A DNA stretch of 64,000 bases from Bradyrhizobium sp. B097 (GTDB lineage Bacteria > Pseudomonadota > Alphaproteobacteria > Rhizobiales > Xanthobacteraceae): contig NZ_CP152412.1 of assembly GCF_038957035.1 (NCBI RefSeq), forward strand, positions 8,738,501 to 8,802,500. The letters are read 5' to 3'. This document shows positions 8,520-16,601 of the stretch, piece by piece. The notes under the pieces are model-generated. The model saw only the letters and a program-made list of their open reading frames with translations, made no database searches and had not been told where the DNA came from. The position numbers and the translations under genes are program-made. Numbering within the stretch: position 1 is the stretch's first letter; every line of letters starts with the position of its first letter.

Positions 8520-9725
8520 CTATTTCTTCACCAGCGGGCAGCGCGACTCCGACAGCGGCTGGAACGCCTGGTCGCCCGGCACGGTCGCGAGCAGCTTGTA
8601 GTCGTCCCAGCGGCCCTTCGACTCCGAGGGCTTCTTGACCTCGAACAGATACATGTCGTGCACCATGCGGCCGTCCTCACGAATCCGGCCGTTCTTGGCG
8701 AACATGTCGTTGATCGGGGTCTCCTTCATCACCTTCATGACGGCGGCCGCGTCCGTCGTGCCGGCGGCTTTCACCGCCTGCAGATAATGCGTCACGGAGG
8801 AGTAGACGCCGGCCTGGGCTGAGGTCGGCACCCGCTTGGTGCGCTCCATGAAGCGCTTGGTGAAGGCGCGGGTGTCGTCATTGAGATCCCAATAAAACGC
8901 TTCCGCGAGCAGCAGCCCCTGCGCGGTCTCGAGCCCGACGCTGTCGATATCGGTCACGAAAGCCAGCAGCGGCGAGATCTTCTGGCCGCCCTTGGTGATG
9001 CCGAACTCGGCGCCCTGCTTGATCGCGTTGATGGTGTCGCCGCCGGCATTGGCGAGCCCGATCACCTTGGCCTTGGAGGCCTGCGCCTGCAGCAGGAAGG
9101 AGGAGAAGTCCGAGGTATTGATCGGATGCCGCACGCTGCCGAGCACCTTGCCGCCCGACTTCACCACCACATTGCTGGTGTCCTTTTCGAGATCCTGGCC
9201 GAACGCGTAGTCCGCGGTCAGGAAGAACCAAGTGTCGAGGCCGGATTTCACCGCGGCAAGGCCGGTCACATTGGCCTGCGCGAAGGTGTCGAACACATAG
9301 TGCACGGTATAGGGGCCGCAGGCCTCGTTGGAGAGGCGAATCGAGCCCGGGCCGTTGAACATGATGATCTTGCCGCGCGCCTTAGCGATCTCGCCGGCGG
9401 CGAGCGCGGTCGCGGACGCCGCGACGTCGAAAATCATCTCGACGCCCTGGTTGTCGATCATGTCGCGGGCGATGTTGGCGGCAAGGTCGGCCTTGTTGAG
9501 ATGGTCGCCGACCACGATCTCGACCTTGCGGCCGAGCACCGTGCCGCCAAAATCCTCCACCGCCATCTTGGCGGCGGTTTCGCTGCCGGAACCGGTGATG
9601 TCGGCATAAAGGCTCGACATATCGAGGATGCCGCCGAGCTTCAGCGGAGGCTTGTCCTGCGCCAGCGACGCATTCGCCGAGATCGCAAACACACAGGCCA
9701 ACACGCCGGCCAAAACCCGTCTCAT
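8520..9725 (-). CDS. ABC transporter substrate-binding protein (branched-chain amino acid type)
   Basis: A 401-residue periplasmic binding protein with a signal peptide (MRRVLAGVLACVFAISANASLAQ) and a LivJ-like two-lobed domain beginning LKLGGILDMSSLYADITG. The start follows a strong AGGGAGG. No permease or ATPase genes lie nearby, so it either works with a transporter elsewhere or serves as a dedicated receptor. Its place beside the acyl-CoA genes, with an ATGCGG palindrome in its promoter that resembles the element upstream of the dehydrogenases, suggests that it captures the substrate of that pathway. LivJ-like proteins of rhizobia and Rhodopseudomonas often bind aromatic or aliphatic acids. 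Confidence 0.9.
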   Translation of the reverse strand: MRRVLAGVLACVFAISANASLAQDKPPLKLGGILDMSSLYADITGSGSETAAKMAVEDFGGTVLGRKVEIVVGDHLNKADLAANIARDMIDNQGVEMIFDVAASATALAAGEIAKARGKIIMFNGPGSIRLSNEACGPYTVHYVFDTFAQANVTGLAAVKSGLDTWFFLTADYAFGQDLEKDTSNVVVKSGGKVLGSVRHPINTSDFSSFLLQAQASKAKVIGLANAGGDTINAIKQGAEFGITKGGQKISPLLAFVTDIDSVGLETAQGLLLAEAFYWDLNDDTRAFTKRFMERTKRVPTSAQAGVYSSVTHYLQAVKAAGTTDAAAVMKVMKETPINDMFAKNGRIREDGRMVHDMYLFEVKKPSESKGRWDDYKLLATVPGDQAFQPLSESRCPLVKK

Positions 9726-9742
9726 TCAAATCCTCCCTTGAG

Positions 9743-9755
9743 ATGCGGACCGCAT
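9743..9755. promoter_or_regulatory. 13-bp palindrome upstream of the binding-protein gene
   Basis: ATGCGGACCGCAT is a perfect dyad about a central A, just upstream of the ribosome-binding site of the minus-strand binding-protein gene. It shares ATGCGG with the candidate operator at 977-992, so a common IclR regulator is a hypothesis. Confidence 0.35.
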
Positions 9756-9872
9756 TCCATCAGGTCCGTTTCGAGGGCCGGATCATGCCGCATGCCATGC
9801 AGAGCGGCAAGCCGCGGAACTGACACGTGTTTTCCGCTGAACGGAATGGTCAAGATGTGCGAAGATCGAGCC

Positions 9873-10658
9873 ATGCAGATATTGTCGATGCAGAATCTGT
9901 CGATGCTGGCTCGCAGCACCCTCCTCGCGTGCACGACACTGCTTGCTTGCGGCGCAAGTCACGCGGCTGGATGCAATTTCGAGATTCAGGGCGAAGGCCG
10001 CGTCGCTGCGGTGGCCGATGCGCGCAGCCTGCGGCTCGACGACGGCCGTGAGGTCAAGCTCGCCGGCATCGAGGTGGCGGACCGGGCGAAGGCCACCACA
10101 GTACTGTCGGCGCTGCTGGTCGGCCGCGAGGTGACGCTGCGCGGACAGGACGACACGCCGGACCGCTACGGCCGCCAGCCGGCCTACGCCTTCCTCGACG
10201 GCAGCGAACTCCCCGTGCAAAGCGAGCTGCTGCGCCAGGGCCTCGCGCTGGTGTCGTCCGAGATCGCCGACAGAGACTGTGTCAGTACGCTGATGGCGGC
10301 GGAGGCCGAGGCGCGGGCCGCCCGATCGGGAACCTGGGCCGAGTCCACGGTCATAAAAAACGCCGAAAGTCCGGACGATATTTTGGCCGGGATTGGGCGC
10401 TTTACCGTGGTCGAGGGCAGGGTTTTGTCCGTGCGCCAGGCGGGGGCGACGACCTACCTGAATTTCGGCCGAAACTGGACTCGGGACTTTGCTCTGACTA
10501 TTTCAAGGCGCATAGTCCCTGCGTTTGAGGCGGCCGGCCTTGCGCCCAAGTCTCTGGAAAATCGTAGGATTCGTGTCCGAGGCTGGGTGGAAGCACGACG
10601 TGGGCCGCGAATCGAATTGCTCCGGGTGGGGCAGATTGAAGTACTCGGCGGGAACTAG
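9873..10658 (+). CDS. thermonuclease-family (SNase-like) exported protein
   Basis: About 261 residues with an N-terminal hydrophobic export signal (LARSTLLACTTLLACGASHA) and an SNase-type OB-fold (residues about 35-160: GRVAAVADARSLRLDDGREV, DRYGRQPAYAFLDG, LLRQGLALVSSE). The active-site arginine of YGR is present, but the first catalytic arginine (RLxxVDTPE in the staphylococcal enzyme) is Lys here and the glutamate is Asp, and the calcium-binding DGDT is lost. Nuclease activity is thus doubtful; a binding role is likely. A second small OB-like region (EGRVLSVRQAGATTYLNFG) follows. An ATG at 9846 is an alternative start. Confidence 0.8.
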   Translation: MQILSMQNLSMLARSTLLACTTLLACGASHAAGCNFEIQGEGRVAAVADARSLRLDDGREVKLAGIEVADRAKATTVLSALLVGREVTLRGQDDTPDRYGRQPAYAFLDGSELPVQSELLRQGLALVSSEIADRDCVSTLMAAEAEARAARSGTWAESTVIKNAESPDDILAGIGRFTVVEGRVLSVRQAGATTYLNFGRNWTRDFALTISRRIVPAFEAAGLAPKSLENRRIRVRGWVEARRGPRIELLRVGQIEVLGGN

Positions 10659-10711
10659 GGGCCCACAGGTCACGGCCTGGCCGATTACGGGACAAGTTGT
10701 GGGTTTTTGAC

Positions 10712-12205
10712 GTGATTGAGCGCGCTGGACCGCGTGAAGATGGAACTGGCCGCCGGCTTTCGGCTGCGCTGGCGCTCGTCTGCGCGGCCCTGACACTGTC
10801 GGCCTGCGGCAATGTCGGCCGCTTCGAGCAGGTCGCGCCGACCGCGGCGGCGGCGCCGGTGAAGCCGAACCGCGTGGTGCAGCAGACGCCCAACAGCGAG
10901 CGCGAGCATGAGCGCATCCTGTCGTCCTATGGCGGCGCCTATGACGACCCGAAGCTCGAGGCGCTGATCGGCAAGACCGTCGACCGGCTGGTCGCCGCGT
11001 CCGAACGGCCCGACCAGGCCTACAAGGTCACGATCCTCAACTCCGGCGCGGTGAACGCCTTCGCGCTGCCGACCGGCCAGCTCTACGTCACGCGCGGCCT
11101 GATCGCGCTCGCCAGCGACACTTCCGAACTTTCCTCGGTGCTGAGCCACGAGATGGCGCATGTTCTGGCCAAGCATGCCGCGATGCGCGAGGACCAGGCG
11201 CGCCAGGCGGCGGTGGTGACGCGCGTCGTCACCGACATGAGCACCGATCCCGATCTCACCGCGCTGGCGCTCGCCAAGACCAAGCTGACGATGGCGAGCT
11301 TCTCGCGGCAGCAGGAGTTCGAGGCTGACGGCATCGGCGTCGGCATCGCCGCGCGTGCGCATTTCGATCCCTACGGCGCGTCACGCTTCCTGACCGCGAT
11401 GGAGCGCAATGCCGCGCTCAAGATCGGCAAGACCGCGCTCGATCCGCGCGCGCAAGACTTCACCTCGTCGCATCCGGCAACGCCGGAGCGCATCTCCAAT
11501 GCGCAGACCACCGCGCGGCAATACTCATCGCCCGAAAGCAACGAGCGTGACCGCGAGACCTATCTCGCCGCGATCGACAACATCGTTTATGGCGAGGATC
11601 CCAGCGAAGGTTTCGTGCGCGGCCGCCGCTTCCTGCATCCCAAGCTCGGCTTCACCTTCACCGCGCCCGACAATTTCACGCTCGACAACACCGCGCAGGC
11701 GGTGATCGGCGTGCGCGAGGGCGGCAGCCAGGCGATGCGCTTCGACGTGGTGCGGGTGCCGGCCGAGCAGTCGCTCGGCGACTATCTGAATTCCGGCTGG
11801 ATGGAAGGCGTCGAGAAGTCCTCGACCGAGGACCTCAACATCAACGGCTTTCCGGCGGCATCGGCCACCGCGCATGGCGACCAGTGGCAGTTCAAGGTCT
11901 ACGCGCTGCGCTTCGGCAGCGACGTCTACCGCTTCATCTTCGCCGCCAAGCAGAAATCCACCGAGAGCGAGCGCAACGCGCGCGAGACCGTCAATTCGTT
12001 CCGCCGCCTGACCCTCGACGAGATCCAGGCCGCGCGCCCGCTGCGCATCAAGGTCATCAACGTGCAGCCCGGCGACACCGTGGAATCGCTGTCGCATCGC
12101 ATGGCCGGCGTCGATCATCCGGCCGAGCGCTTCCGCGTGCTCAACGGCCTCGACGCCCACGCCCAGGTGAAGCCGCGCGACCGCGTCAAGATCGTGGTGG
12201 ATTGA
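10712..12205 (+). CDS. M48 family metalloprotease, lipoprotein
   Basis: About 497 residues. The N-terminus (ALVCAALTLSACG) is a lipoprotein signal with a lipobox cysteine. The peptidase M48 domain carries the zinc motif HEMAH (LSHEMAHVLAKH, residues about 146-157) and the third ligand in FSRQQEFEADGIGVG. The C-terminal 50 residues (VQPGDTVESLSHRMAGVDHP) look like a LysM-type peptidoglycan-binding module. This matches envelope quality-control proteases of the BepA/YfgC kind, anchored in the outer or inner membrane facing the periplasm. I chose the GTG at 10712; a TTG at 10697 is in frame. It lies 53 bp after the nuclease-fold gene. Confidence 0.9.
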   Translation: MIERAGPREDGTGRRLSAALALVCAALTLSACGNVGRFEQVAPTAAAAPVKPNRVVQQTPNSEREHERILSSYGGAYDDPKLEALIGKTVDRLVAASERPDQAYKVTILNSGAVNAFALPTGQLYVTRGLIALASDTSELSSVLSHEMAHVLAKHAAMREDQARQAAVVTRVVTDMSTDPDLTALALAKTKLTMASFSRQQEFEADGIGVGIAARAHFDPYGASRFLTAMERNAALKIGKTALDPRAQDFTSSHPATPERISNAQTTARQYSSPESNERDRETYLAAIDNIVYGEDPSEGFVRGRRFLHPKLGFTFTAPDNFTLDNTAQAVIGVREGGSQAMRFDVVRVPAEQSLGDYLNSGWMEGVEKSSTEDLNINGFPAASATAHGDQWQFKVYALRFGSDVYRFIFAAKQKSTESERNARETVNSFRRLTLDEIQAARPLRIKVINVQPGDTVESLSHRMAGVDHPAERFRVLNGLDAHAQVKPRDRVKIVVD

Positions 12206-12226
12206 GGCTGCCAAGCAACGTGGCCC

Positions 12227-12312
12227 GTAGCCCGGATGCAGCGAAGCGCAATCCGGGAAGGTGCGTCCGCGGAGAGCGTGGCCCGGATTTCGCTGCGCTG
12301 CATCCGGGCTAC
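12227..12312. repeat. intergenic hairpin repeat, family A (copy 2)
   Basis: GTAGCCCGGATGCAGCGAAG to CATCCGGGCTAC, a large hairpin of 86 bp lying between two converging genes, where it could also stop transcription. Confidence 0.85.
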
Positions 12313-12320
12313 AAGCAACC

Positions 12321-12722
12321 CTACTTCGCCTTCTCCTTGAGGAAGGCGATGATGTCGGCGCGGTCCTTCGGATCCTGAACCTCGTAGAACATCTTGGTGC
12401 CGGGAACCATCGCGTCCGGACCGGTGAGCCATTTGTCGAGATTGGCCTCGGTCCACACGATCTTCGAGTCCTTCAGCGCCGGCGAGTAATTGTAGCCCGC
12501 AACCGAGCCGGCAAGGCGGCCCACCACCCCCTTGTGCATCGGACCGACGTCGTTCTTCTCGATCGAATGGCAATCGCCGCAGCCCTGGTACAGCGTGGCG
12601 CCGCGCGCCGGATCACCCGCCGCGCGGGCGCTGTTCAGCGCGAGCAAGATCGCGATGGCCGCCATCGCGGCGATTTTGGCCTGCCGCGGCGCCAGCACGC
12701 CTGCGATCGAACGAATGGTCAT
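12321..12722 (-). CDS. class I cytochrome c
   Basis: A 133-residue exported monohaem cytochrome. After a signal peptide (MAAIAILLALNSARA) come the haem-binding CGDCH motif and the distal methionine region (GPDAMVPGTKMFYEV), followed by the C-terminal helix RADIIAFLKEKAK. This is the pattern of cytochrome c2/c556-like electron carriers in the periplasm. The ATG at 12722 is chosen because AGGAGA lies about ten bases upstream; a longer frame beginning at 12749 lacks this. It diverges from the beta-barrel-like gene at 12949. Confidence 0.9.
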   Translation of the reverse strand: MTIRSIAGVLAPRQAKIAAMAAIAILLALNSARAAGDPARGATLYQGCGDCHSIEKNDVGPMHKGVVGRLAGSVAGYNYSPALKDSKIVWTEANLDKWLTGPDAMVPGTKMFYEVQDPKDRADIIAFLKEKAK

Positions 12723-12948
12723 TCCGGGGGTCTCCTGTTTTGCCACCACAACAGGAGCCGCCAGGCTGGCATTCTATTCCCCGAAATTCCGCCCGCCCGC
12801 AATTGCGCTGGACGCCGGCCGCATCGATCGCCGACAATCGCACTTCTTGTTGAAGTTTTTTCCGCCCGCGAGGAATATCCGCGTCATCGGCCGATCTACA
12901 TTCAAGCTGCCACCTCCGCAGCGGCGCCGGGTTTTTGGAGCATCCCCA

Positions 12949-13758
12949 GTGTTTCACAATCGGTTCGGCGCCGTCGCTCGACTTGCCGAACTCGGGTGCG
13001 TGCTTGCTGCGCTCACCCTCGCAGCAGCCACCGCTGCGCGCGCGGACGGTTGTCCCAAGCCGAGCGACGAAATTGCGACCGACCGGCCCGACGTCACCAA
13101 TTCGAGTATCGTCGTGCCGGTCGGGAGCCTGCAGAGCGAAAACGGCATCAACCTGACCGGCCGCAACAGTGGCCGCAGCATCGACGGCAGCAACAGCCGC
13201 TGGCGGCTCGGCATCGCGCCCTGCCTCGAGGTCCTGATCGACCTGCCGAGCTATACCGGCACAATGAGATCGCCGGGCGCCTCGGGCTTCTCCGACGTCG
13301 CTCCCGGACTCAAATGGCAGATCAGCCCGGTGCCGGGAAAGTTCGACCTGTCGATCACCGCCGGCGTCGCGCTGCCGACGGGCGCAGCCGCCATCGCCGG
13401 GCGCGGCGCGCAGCCCTACATCCAGCTGCCATGGTCATGGGAGCTGCATGACGGCTGGGGCGTCAGCGGCATGTTCACGGAATTCTTCCGCCCCGCCGAG
13501 CTAACCGGCCAGCACATGTCGGAGGCGACCTTCGTGATCGAGAAGAAATTGACCGAGCGGATCAGCGTGTTCACCGAATATGTCGGCGACTATCCCGAAG
13601 GCGCGCGGCCGACCCAGCTGATCAATTCCGGCGGCATGTACCGGCTCACGCCGACCCAGCAGCTCGATCTCCATTTCGCGTTCGGGCTCAACCGCAACTC
13701 GCCGAACTACATCGTCGGTCTCGGCTATTCGTTCCGCGTCGACGGGCTGTTTCAGTGA
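12949..13758 (+). CDS. outer-membrane beta-barrel-like transporter protein (phenol MetA-type family)
   Basis: About 269 residues with a signal peptide (LAALTLAAATAARADG) and a series of amphipathic beta strands ending in a Phe-containing final strand (GLGYSFRVDGLFQ), which fits an outer-membrane barrel. The segment EIATDRPDVTNSSIVVPVGS is characteristic of the 'putative MetA-pathway of phenol degradation' family of uncertain function, often annotated as transporter. The GTG start at 12949 has GGAG eight bases upstream. It is a single gene flanked by a family A repeat. Confidence 0.75.
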   Translation: MFHNRFGAVARLAELGCVLAALTLAAATAARADGCPKPSDEIATDRPDVTNSSIVVPVGSLQSENGINLTGRNSGRSIDGSNSRWRLGIAPCLEVLIDLPSYTGTMRSPGASGFSDVAPGLKWQISPVPGKFDLSITAGVALPTGAAAIAGRGAQPYIQLPWSWELHDGWGVSGMFTEFFRPAELTGQHMSEATFVIEKKLTERISVFTEYVGDYPEGARPTQLINSGGMYRLTPTQQLDLHFAFGLNRNSPNYIVGLGYSFRVDGLFQ

Positions 13759-13769
13759 CGATGCAGTCC

Positions 13770-13857
13770 GTAGCCCGGATGGAGCGCAGCGAAATCCGGG
13801 GCAGAACCATCCGCGGTGAGAGCGGTCCCGGATTTCGCTTCGCTTCATCCGGGCTAC
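13770..13857. repeat. intergenic hairpin repeat, family A (copy 3)
   Basis: GTAGCCCGGATGGAGCGCAG to CTTCATCCGGGCTAC, 88 bp, between converging genes. Confidence 0.85.
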
Positions 13858-13887
13858 TAGGATCAGCCCTCGGCCTCGCGCAGTCCG

Positions 13888-15198
13888 CTAATTGACTTCC
13901 GCTTCGCGCAGGCCGCTCAGCCACAGCGCGAGCAGCGTCCAAACCGCGCCCGACAACAGATACGCGCCGGCCGAGATCAGGCCGAAATGCGTCGCCAGCA
14001 GCAGCGCGGCGAGCGGCGCAAAGCCGGCGCCGAACAGCCAGGCGAAATCCGAGGTCAGCGCCGAGGCGGTGTAGCGATAGGTCCGCGCGAAGTTCGAGGC
14101 GATCGCGCCGGACGACTGGCCGAACGACAGCCCGAGCAGCACGAAGCCGAGCACCATGTAGATCGTCTCGCCGAACGCACCGGCATCGAGCAACTGCGGG
14201 GCAAAGCCGCTATACACCGCGATCGCGACCGCGGACCCCAGCAACAGCGGCTTGCGCCCGACGCGGTCGGCGATCATGCCGGAGGCGATGATCGCGACGA
14301 CGCCGACCATGGCGCCGATCATCTCGATGATCAGGAAGCGCACCGGGCTTTCCCTGGTGAACAGGAACACCCAGGACAGCGGAAACACCGTGACCATGTG
14401 GAACAGCGCAAAGCTCGCCAGCGGCGCGAAGGCGCCGAGCAGGATATTGCGGCCCTCCTGCGCCACGGTCTCGCCGACGCGCGCCGGCTCGAGGTCGCGG
14501 CTTTCGAACAGCTCGGAATACTCATCCGTCGCCACCATGCGCAGCCGCGCGAACAGCGCCACCACGTTGATGGCGAAGGCGACGAAGAACGGATAGCGCC
14601 AGCCCCAATCGAAGAAATCATCCGCCGAGAGGTTGCCGGCGAAGAACGCGAACAGCGCGCTCGCCACGATCAGGCCGAGCGGCGCGCCGAGCTGCGGCAC
14701 CATCGCGTACCAGCCGCGGCGATTTGCCGGCGCGTTCATCGCGAGCAGCGAGGCGAGGCCGTCCCACGCGCCGCCCCAGGCGATGCCCTGCAGGACGCGC
14801 GCGGCAGCGAGCAGCCAGATCGCCGCGACGCCGATCGTGTCGTAGCCGGGCAGAAACGCGAGCGCCACCGTGGCGGTGCCGAGCAGGAACAGCGCGATGA
14901 CGAGCTTGGCGCCCTTGCCGTGGCGGCGGTCGACCGCCATGAAGATGACGGTACCGAGCGGCCGCGCGGCAAAGGCCAGCGCGAAGATGCCGAATGAATA
15001 TAGCGTGCCGGTCAGTTCATTGACGAACGGAAACACCAGCTTCGGGAACACGATCACCGAGGCGATCGCGTAGACGAAGAAGTCGAAGAATTCCGACGTG
15101 CGCCCGATGATGACGCCGATGGCGATTTCGCCGGGTTTCGCCTGCCCGTGACCTGACGCGGTCGGGGTGCCGTGAGCCATTGCTGGGGCCTGTGCCAT
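13888..15198 (-). CDS. MFS transporter, metabolite:H+ symporter-like
   Basis: About 436 residues with twelve predicted transmembrane helices. The loop DRRHGKGAKLVIA after helix 2-3 and ASGMIADRVGRKPLLL between helices 8-9 are major facilitator signatures, and the overall pattern is that of the metabolite:H+ symporter group (ShiA, KgtP, ProP). The frame is open up to 15366 but that extension is encoded partly by a family F repeat (15223-15266), so I place the start at the ATG at 15198, eighteen residues or so ahead of the first helix; an ATG at 15180 is also possible. It diverges from cyoA, with a 23-bp palindrome between them. Confidence 0.85.
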   Translation of the reverse strand: MAQAPAMAHGTPTASGHGQAKPGEIAIGVIIGRTSEFFDFFVYAIASVIVFPKLVFPFVNELTGTLYSFGIFALAFAARPLGTVIFMAVDRRHGKGAKLVIALFLLGTATVALAFLPGYDTIGVAAIWLLAAARVLQGIAWGGAWDGLASLLAMNAPANRRGWYAMVPQLGAPLGLIVASALFAFFAGNLSADDFFDWGWRYPFFVAFAINVVALFARLRMVATDEYSELFESRDLEPARVGETVAQEGRNILLGAFAPLASFALFHMVTVFPLSWVFLFTRESPVRFLIIEMIGAMVGVVAIIASGMIADRVGRKPLLLGSAVAIAVYSGFAPQLLDAGAFGETIYMVLGFVLLGLSFGQSSGAIASNFARTYRYTASALTSDFAWLFGAGFAPLAALLLATHFGLISAGAYLLSGAVWTLLALWLSGLREAEVN

Positions 15199-15222
15199 CG
15201 CCGGAGAACCGTCCTTTGGAGC

Positions 15223-15266
15223 CTGATCCGGAAAAGTGGAAACCGGTTTTCCGAACAGATCATGCT
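15223..15266. repeat. intergenic repeat, family F (copy 1)
   Basis: GATCCGGAAAAGTGGAAACC followed by GGTTTTCCGAACAGATCATG: an imperfect palindrome known from many rhizobial genomes. It matches the element at 59746-59789 in opposite orientation. It lies in the leader of the MFS gene. Confidence 0.85.
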
Positions 15267-15340
15267 CAAACCACATGAGGCCACGGGCAGCCTTTGCCAC
15301 GCGGTCCACCTCACCTTCTGACGGCCTATCCCGCAGTGCA

Positions 15341-15363
15341 ACATTGGACAAATTGTCCAATGT
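15341..15363. promoter_or_regulatory. perfect 23-bp palindrome between the MFS gene and cyoA
   Basis: Two 11-bp arms (ACATTGGACAA and TTGTCCAATGT) about a single central A, perfect on both sides. It sits 61 bp upstream of the cyoA start and about 140 bp upstream of the MFS start, the expected place for an operator that controls one or both genes. No regulator gene of an obvious matching family is next to it. Confidence 0.7.
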
Positions 15364-15424
15364 CAACCTTGCTGCATCGCAGCTACCCCTTGGCGGAACT
15401 CATAAAATTCCAGTGGGGTGAGCC

Positions 15425-16591
15425 GTGCGCGCCTTGAAATTATTGGCCTTATTGCCGTTCGCGGCGCTCCTTGGCGGGTGCGATTTCGTCGTCCTGGCCC
15501 CTGCCGGCGACGTCGCCGTGCAACAGCGCGACCTCGTCGTGATCTCCACCGTCCTGATGCTCATCATCGTGCTTCCGGTGATGGCGCTGACCGTCCTCTT
15601 CGCCTGGCGCTACCGCCAGTCCAATACCGCAGCCCCCTACGAGCCGGAGTGGGATCACTCGACCCAGCTCGAGCTCGTGATCTGGTCGGCGCCGCTTCTG
15701 ATCATCATCTGCCTGGGTGCGCTGACCTGGATGGGCACGCATCTGCTCGATCCCTACCGCTCGCTCGGCCGCATCGCCGCCGACAAGCCGATCGAGAGCA
15801 AGGACGCCCCGCTCAATGTCGAGGTGGTCGCGCTCGACTGGAAGTGGCTGTTCATCTACCCGGACTACGGCGTCGCCGCCGTCAACGAGCTCACAGCTCC
15901 CGTCGACCGCCCAATCCGCTTCCGCATCACGGCGTCTTCCGTGATGAACTCGTTCTACATCCCCGCCCTCGCCGGCCAGATCTACGCGATGCCCGGCATG
16001 GAGACCAAGCTGCACGCGGTCTCCAACAAGGAAGGCACTTACAGAGGCTTCTCCGCCAATTACAGCGGCGCCGGCTTCTCCGGCATGCACTTCGAGTTCA
16101 AGAGCCTGTCGAACGCCGATTTCGACAAGTGGATCGGCACCGCCAGGGCCAGCGGCAGCATGCTCGGCCGCACCGACTATCTGCAGCTCGAGCGTCCGAG
16201 CCAGAACGATCCGGTCCGTCTCTATCGCTCGGTCGATCGTGATCTCTACAAGGCGATCCTCAACATGTGCGTCGAGCCTGGCAAGATGTGCATGAGCGAG
16301 ATGATGGCGATCGACGCCAAGGGCGGCCTCGGCCGCGAAGGCCTCAACAACACGCTGCCGCTGACTTACGACAAATACGCCCGCCGCGGCGCGCCGCTCG
16401 GCGCTGAGCCGACCTTCGTCGCCGGCATCTGCGCGATGGACGAGATCAAGGACGCGCCGTCGCGCGACGTTCTCGCGCCGCTCGACCTGACGCCGCTGCG
16501 CGGTGTCGGGCTGAAGCGCCCGCCGTTCTCGCCCGCCCATCCGTCATCGACATCCTTGCTGCTCGGCCAGCGCCCAAAATCAGACTCCTGA
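15425..16591 (+). CDS. cyoA: cytochrome bo3 ubiquinol oxidase subunit II
   Basis: A 388-residue subunit II of a quinol oxidase. It begins with a lipoprotein signal ([11 protein letters not shown], lipobox Cys 19), has two transmembrane helices (about 38-60 and 82-105) and a periplasmic cupredoxin domain ([39 protein letters not shown]). The CuA ligands found in cytochrome c oxidases are not seen, as expected for a quinol oxidase. The GTG start is preceded by GGGGTGA. First gene of a cyoABCD-SURF1-actSR operon. Confidence 0.95.
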   Translation: MRALKLLALLPFAALLGGCDFVVLAPAGDVAVQQRDLVVISTVLMLIIVLPVMALTVLFAWRYRQSNTAAPYEPEWDHSTQLELVIWSAPLLIIICLGALTWMGTHLLDPYRSLGRIAADKPIESKDAPLNVEVVALDWKWLFIYPDYGVAAVNELTAPVDRPIRFRITASSVMNSFYIPALAGQIYAMPGMETKLHAVSNKEGTYRGFSANYSGAGFSGMHFEFKSLSNADFDKWIGTARASGSMLGRTDYLQLERPSQNDPVRLYRSVDRDLYKAILNMCVEPGKMCMSEMMAIDAKGGLGREGLNNTLPLTYDKYARRGAPLGAEPTFVAGICAMDEIKDAPSRDVLAPLDLTPLRGVGLKRPPFSPAHPSSTSLLLGQRPKSDS

Positions 16592-16601
16592 GGAGCGCCG
16601 C

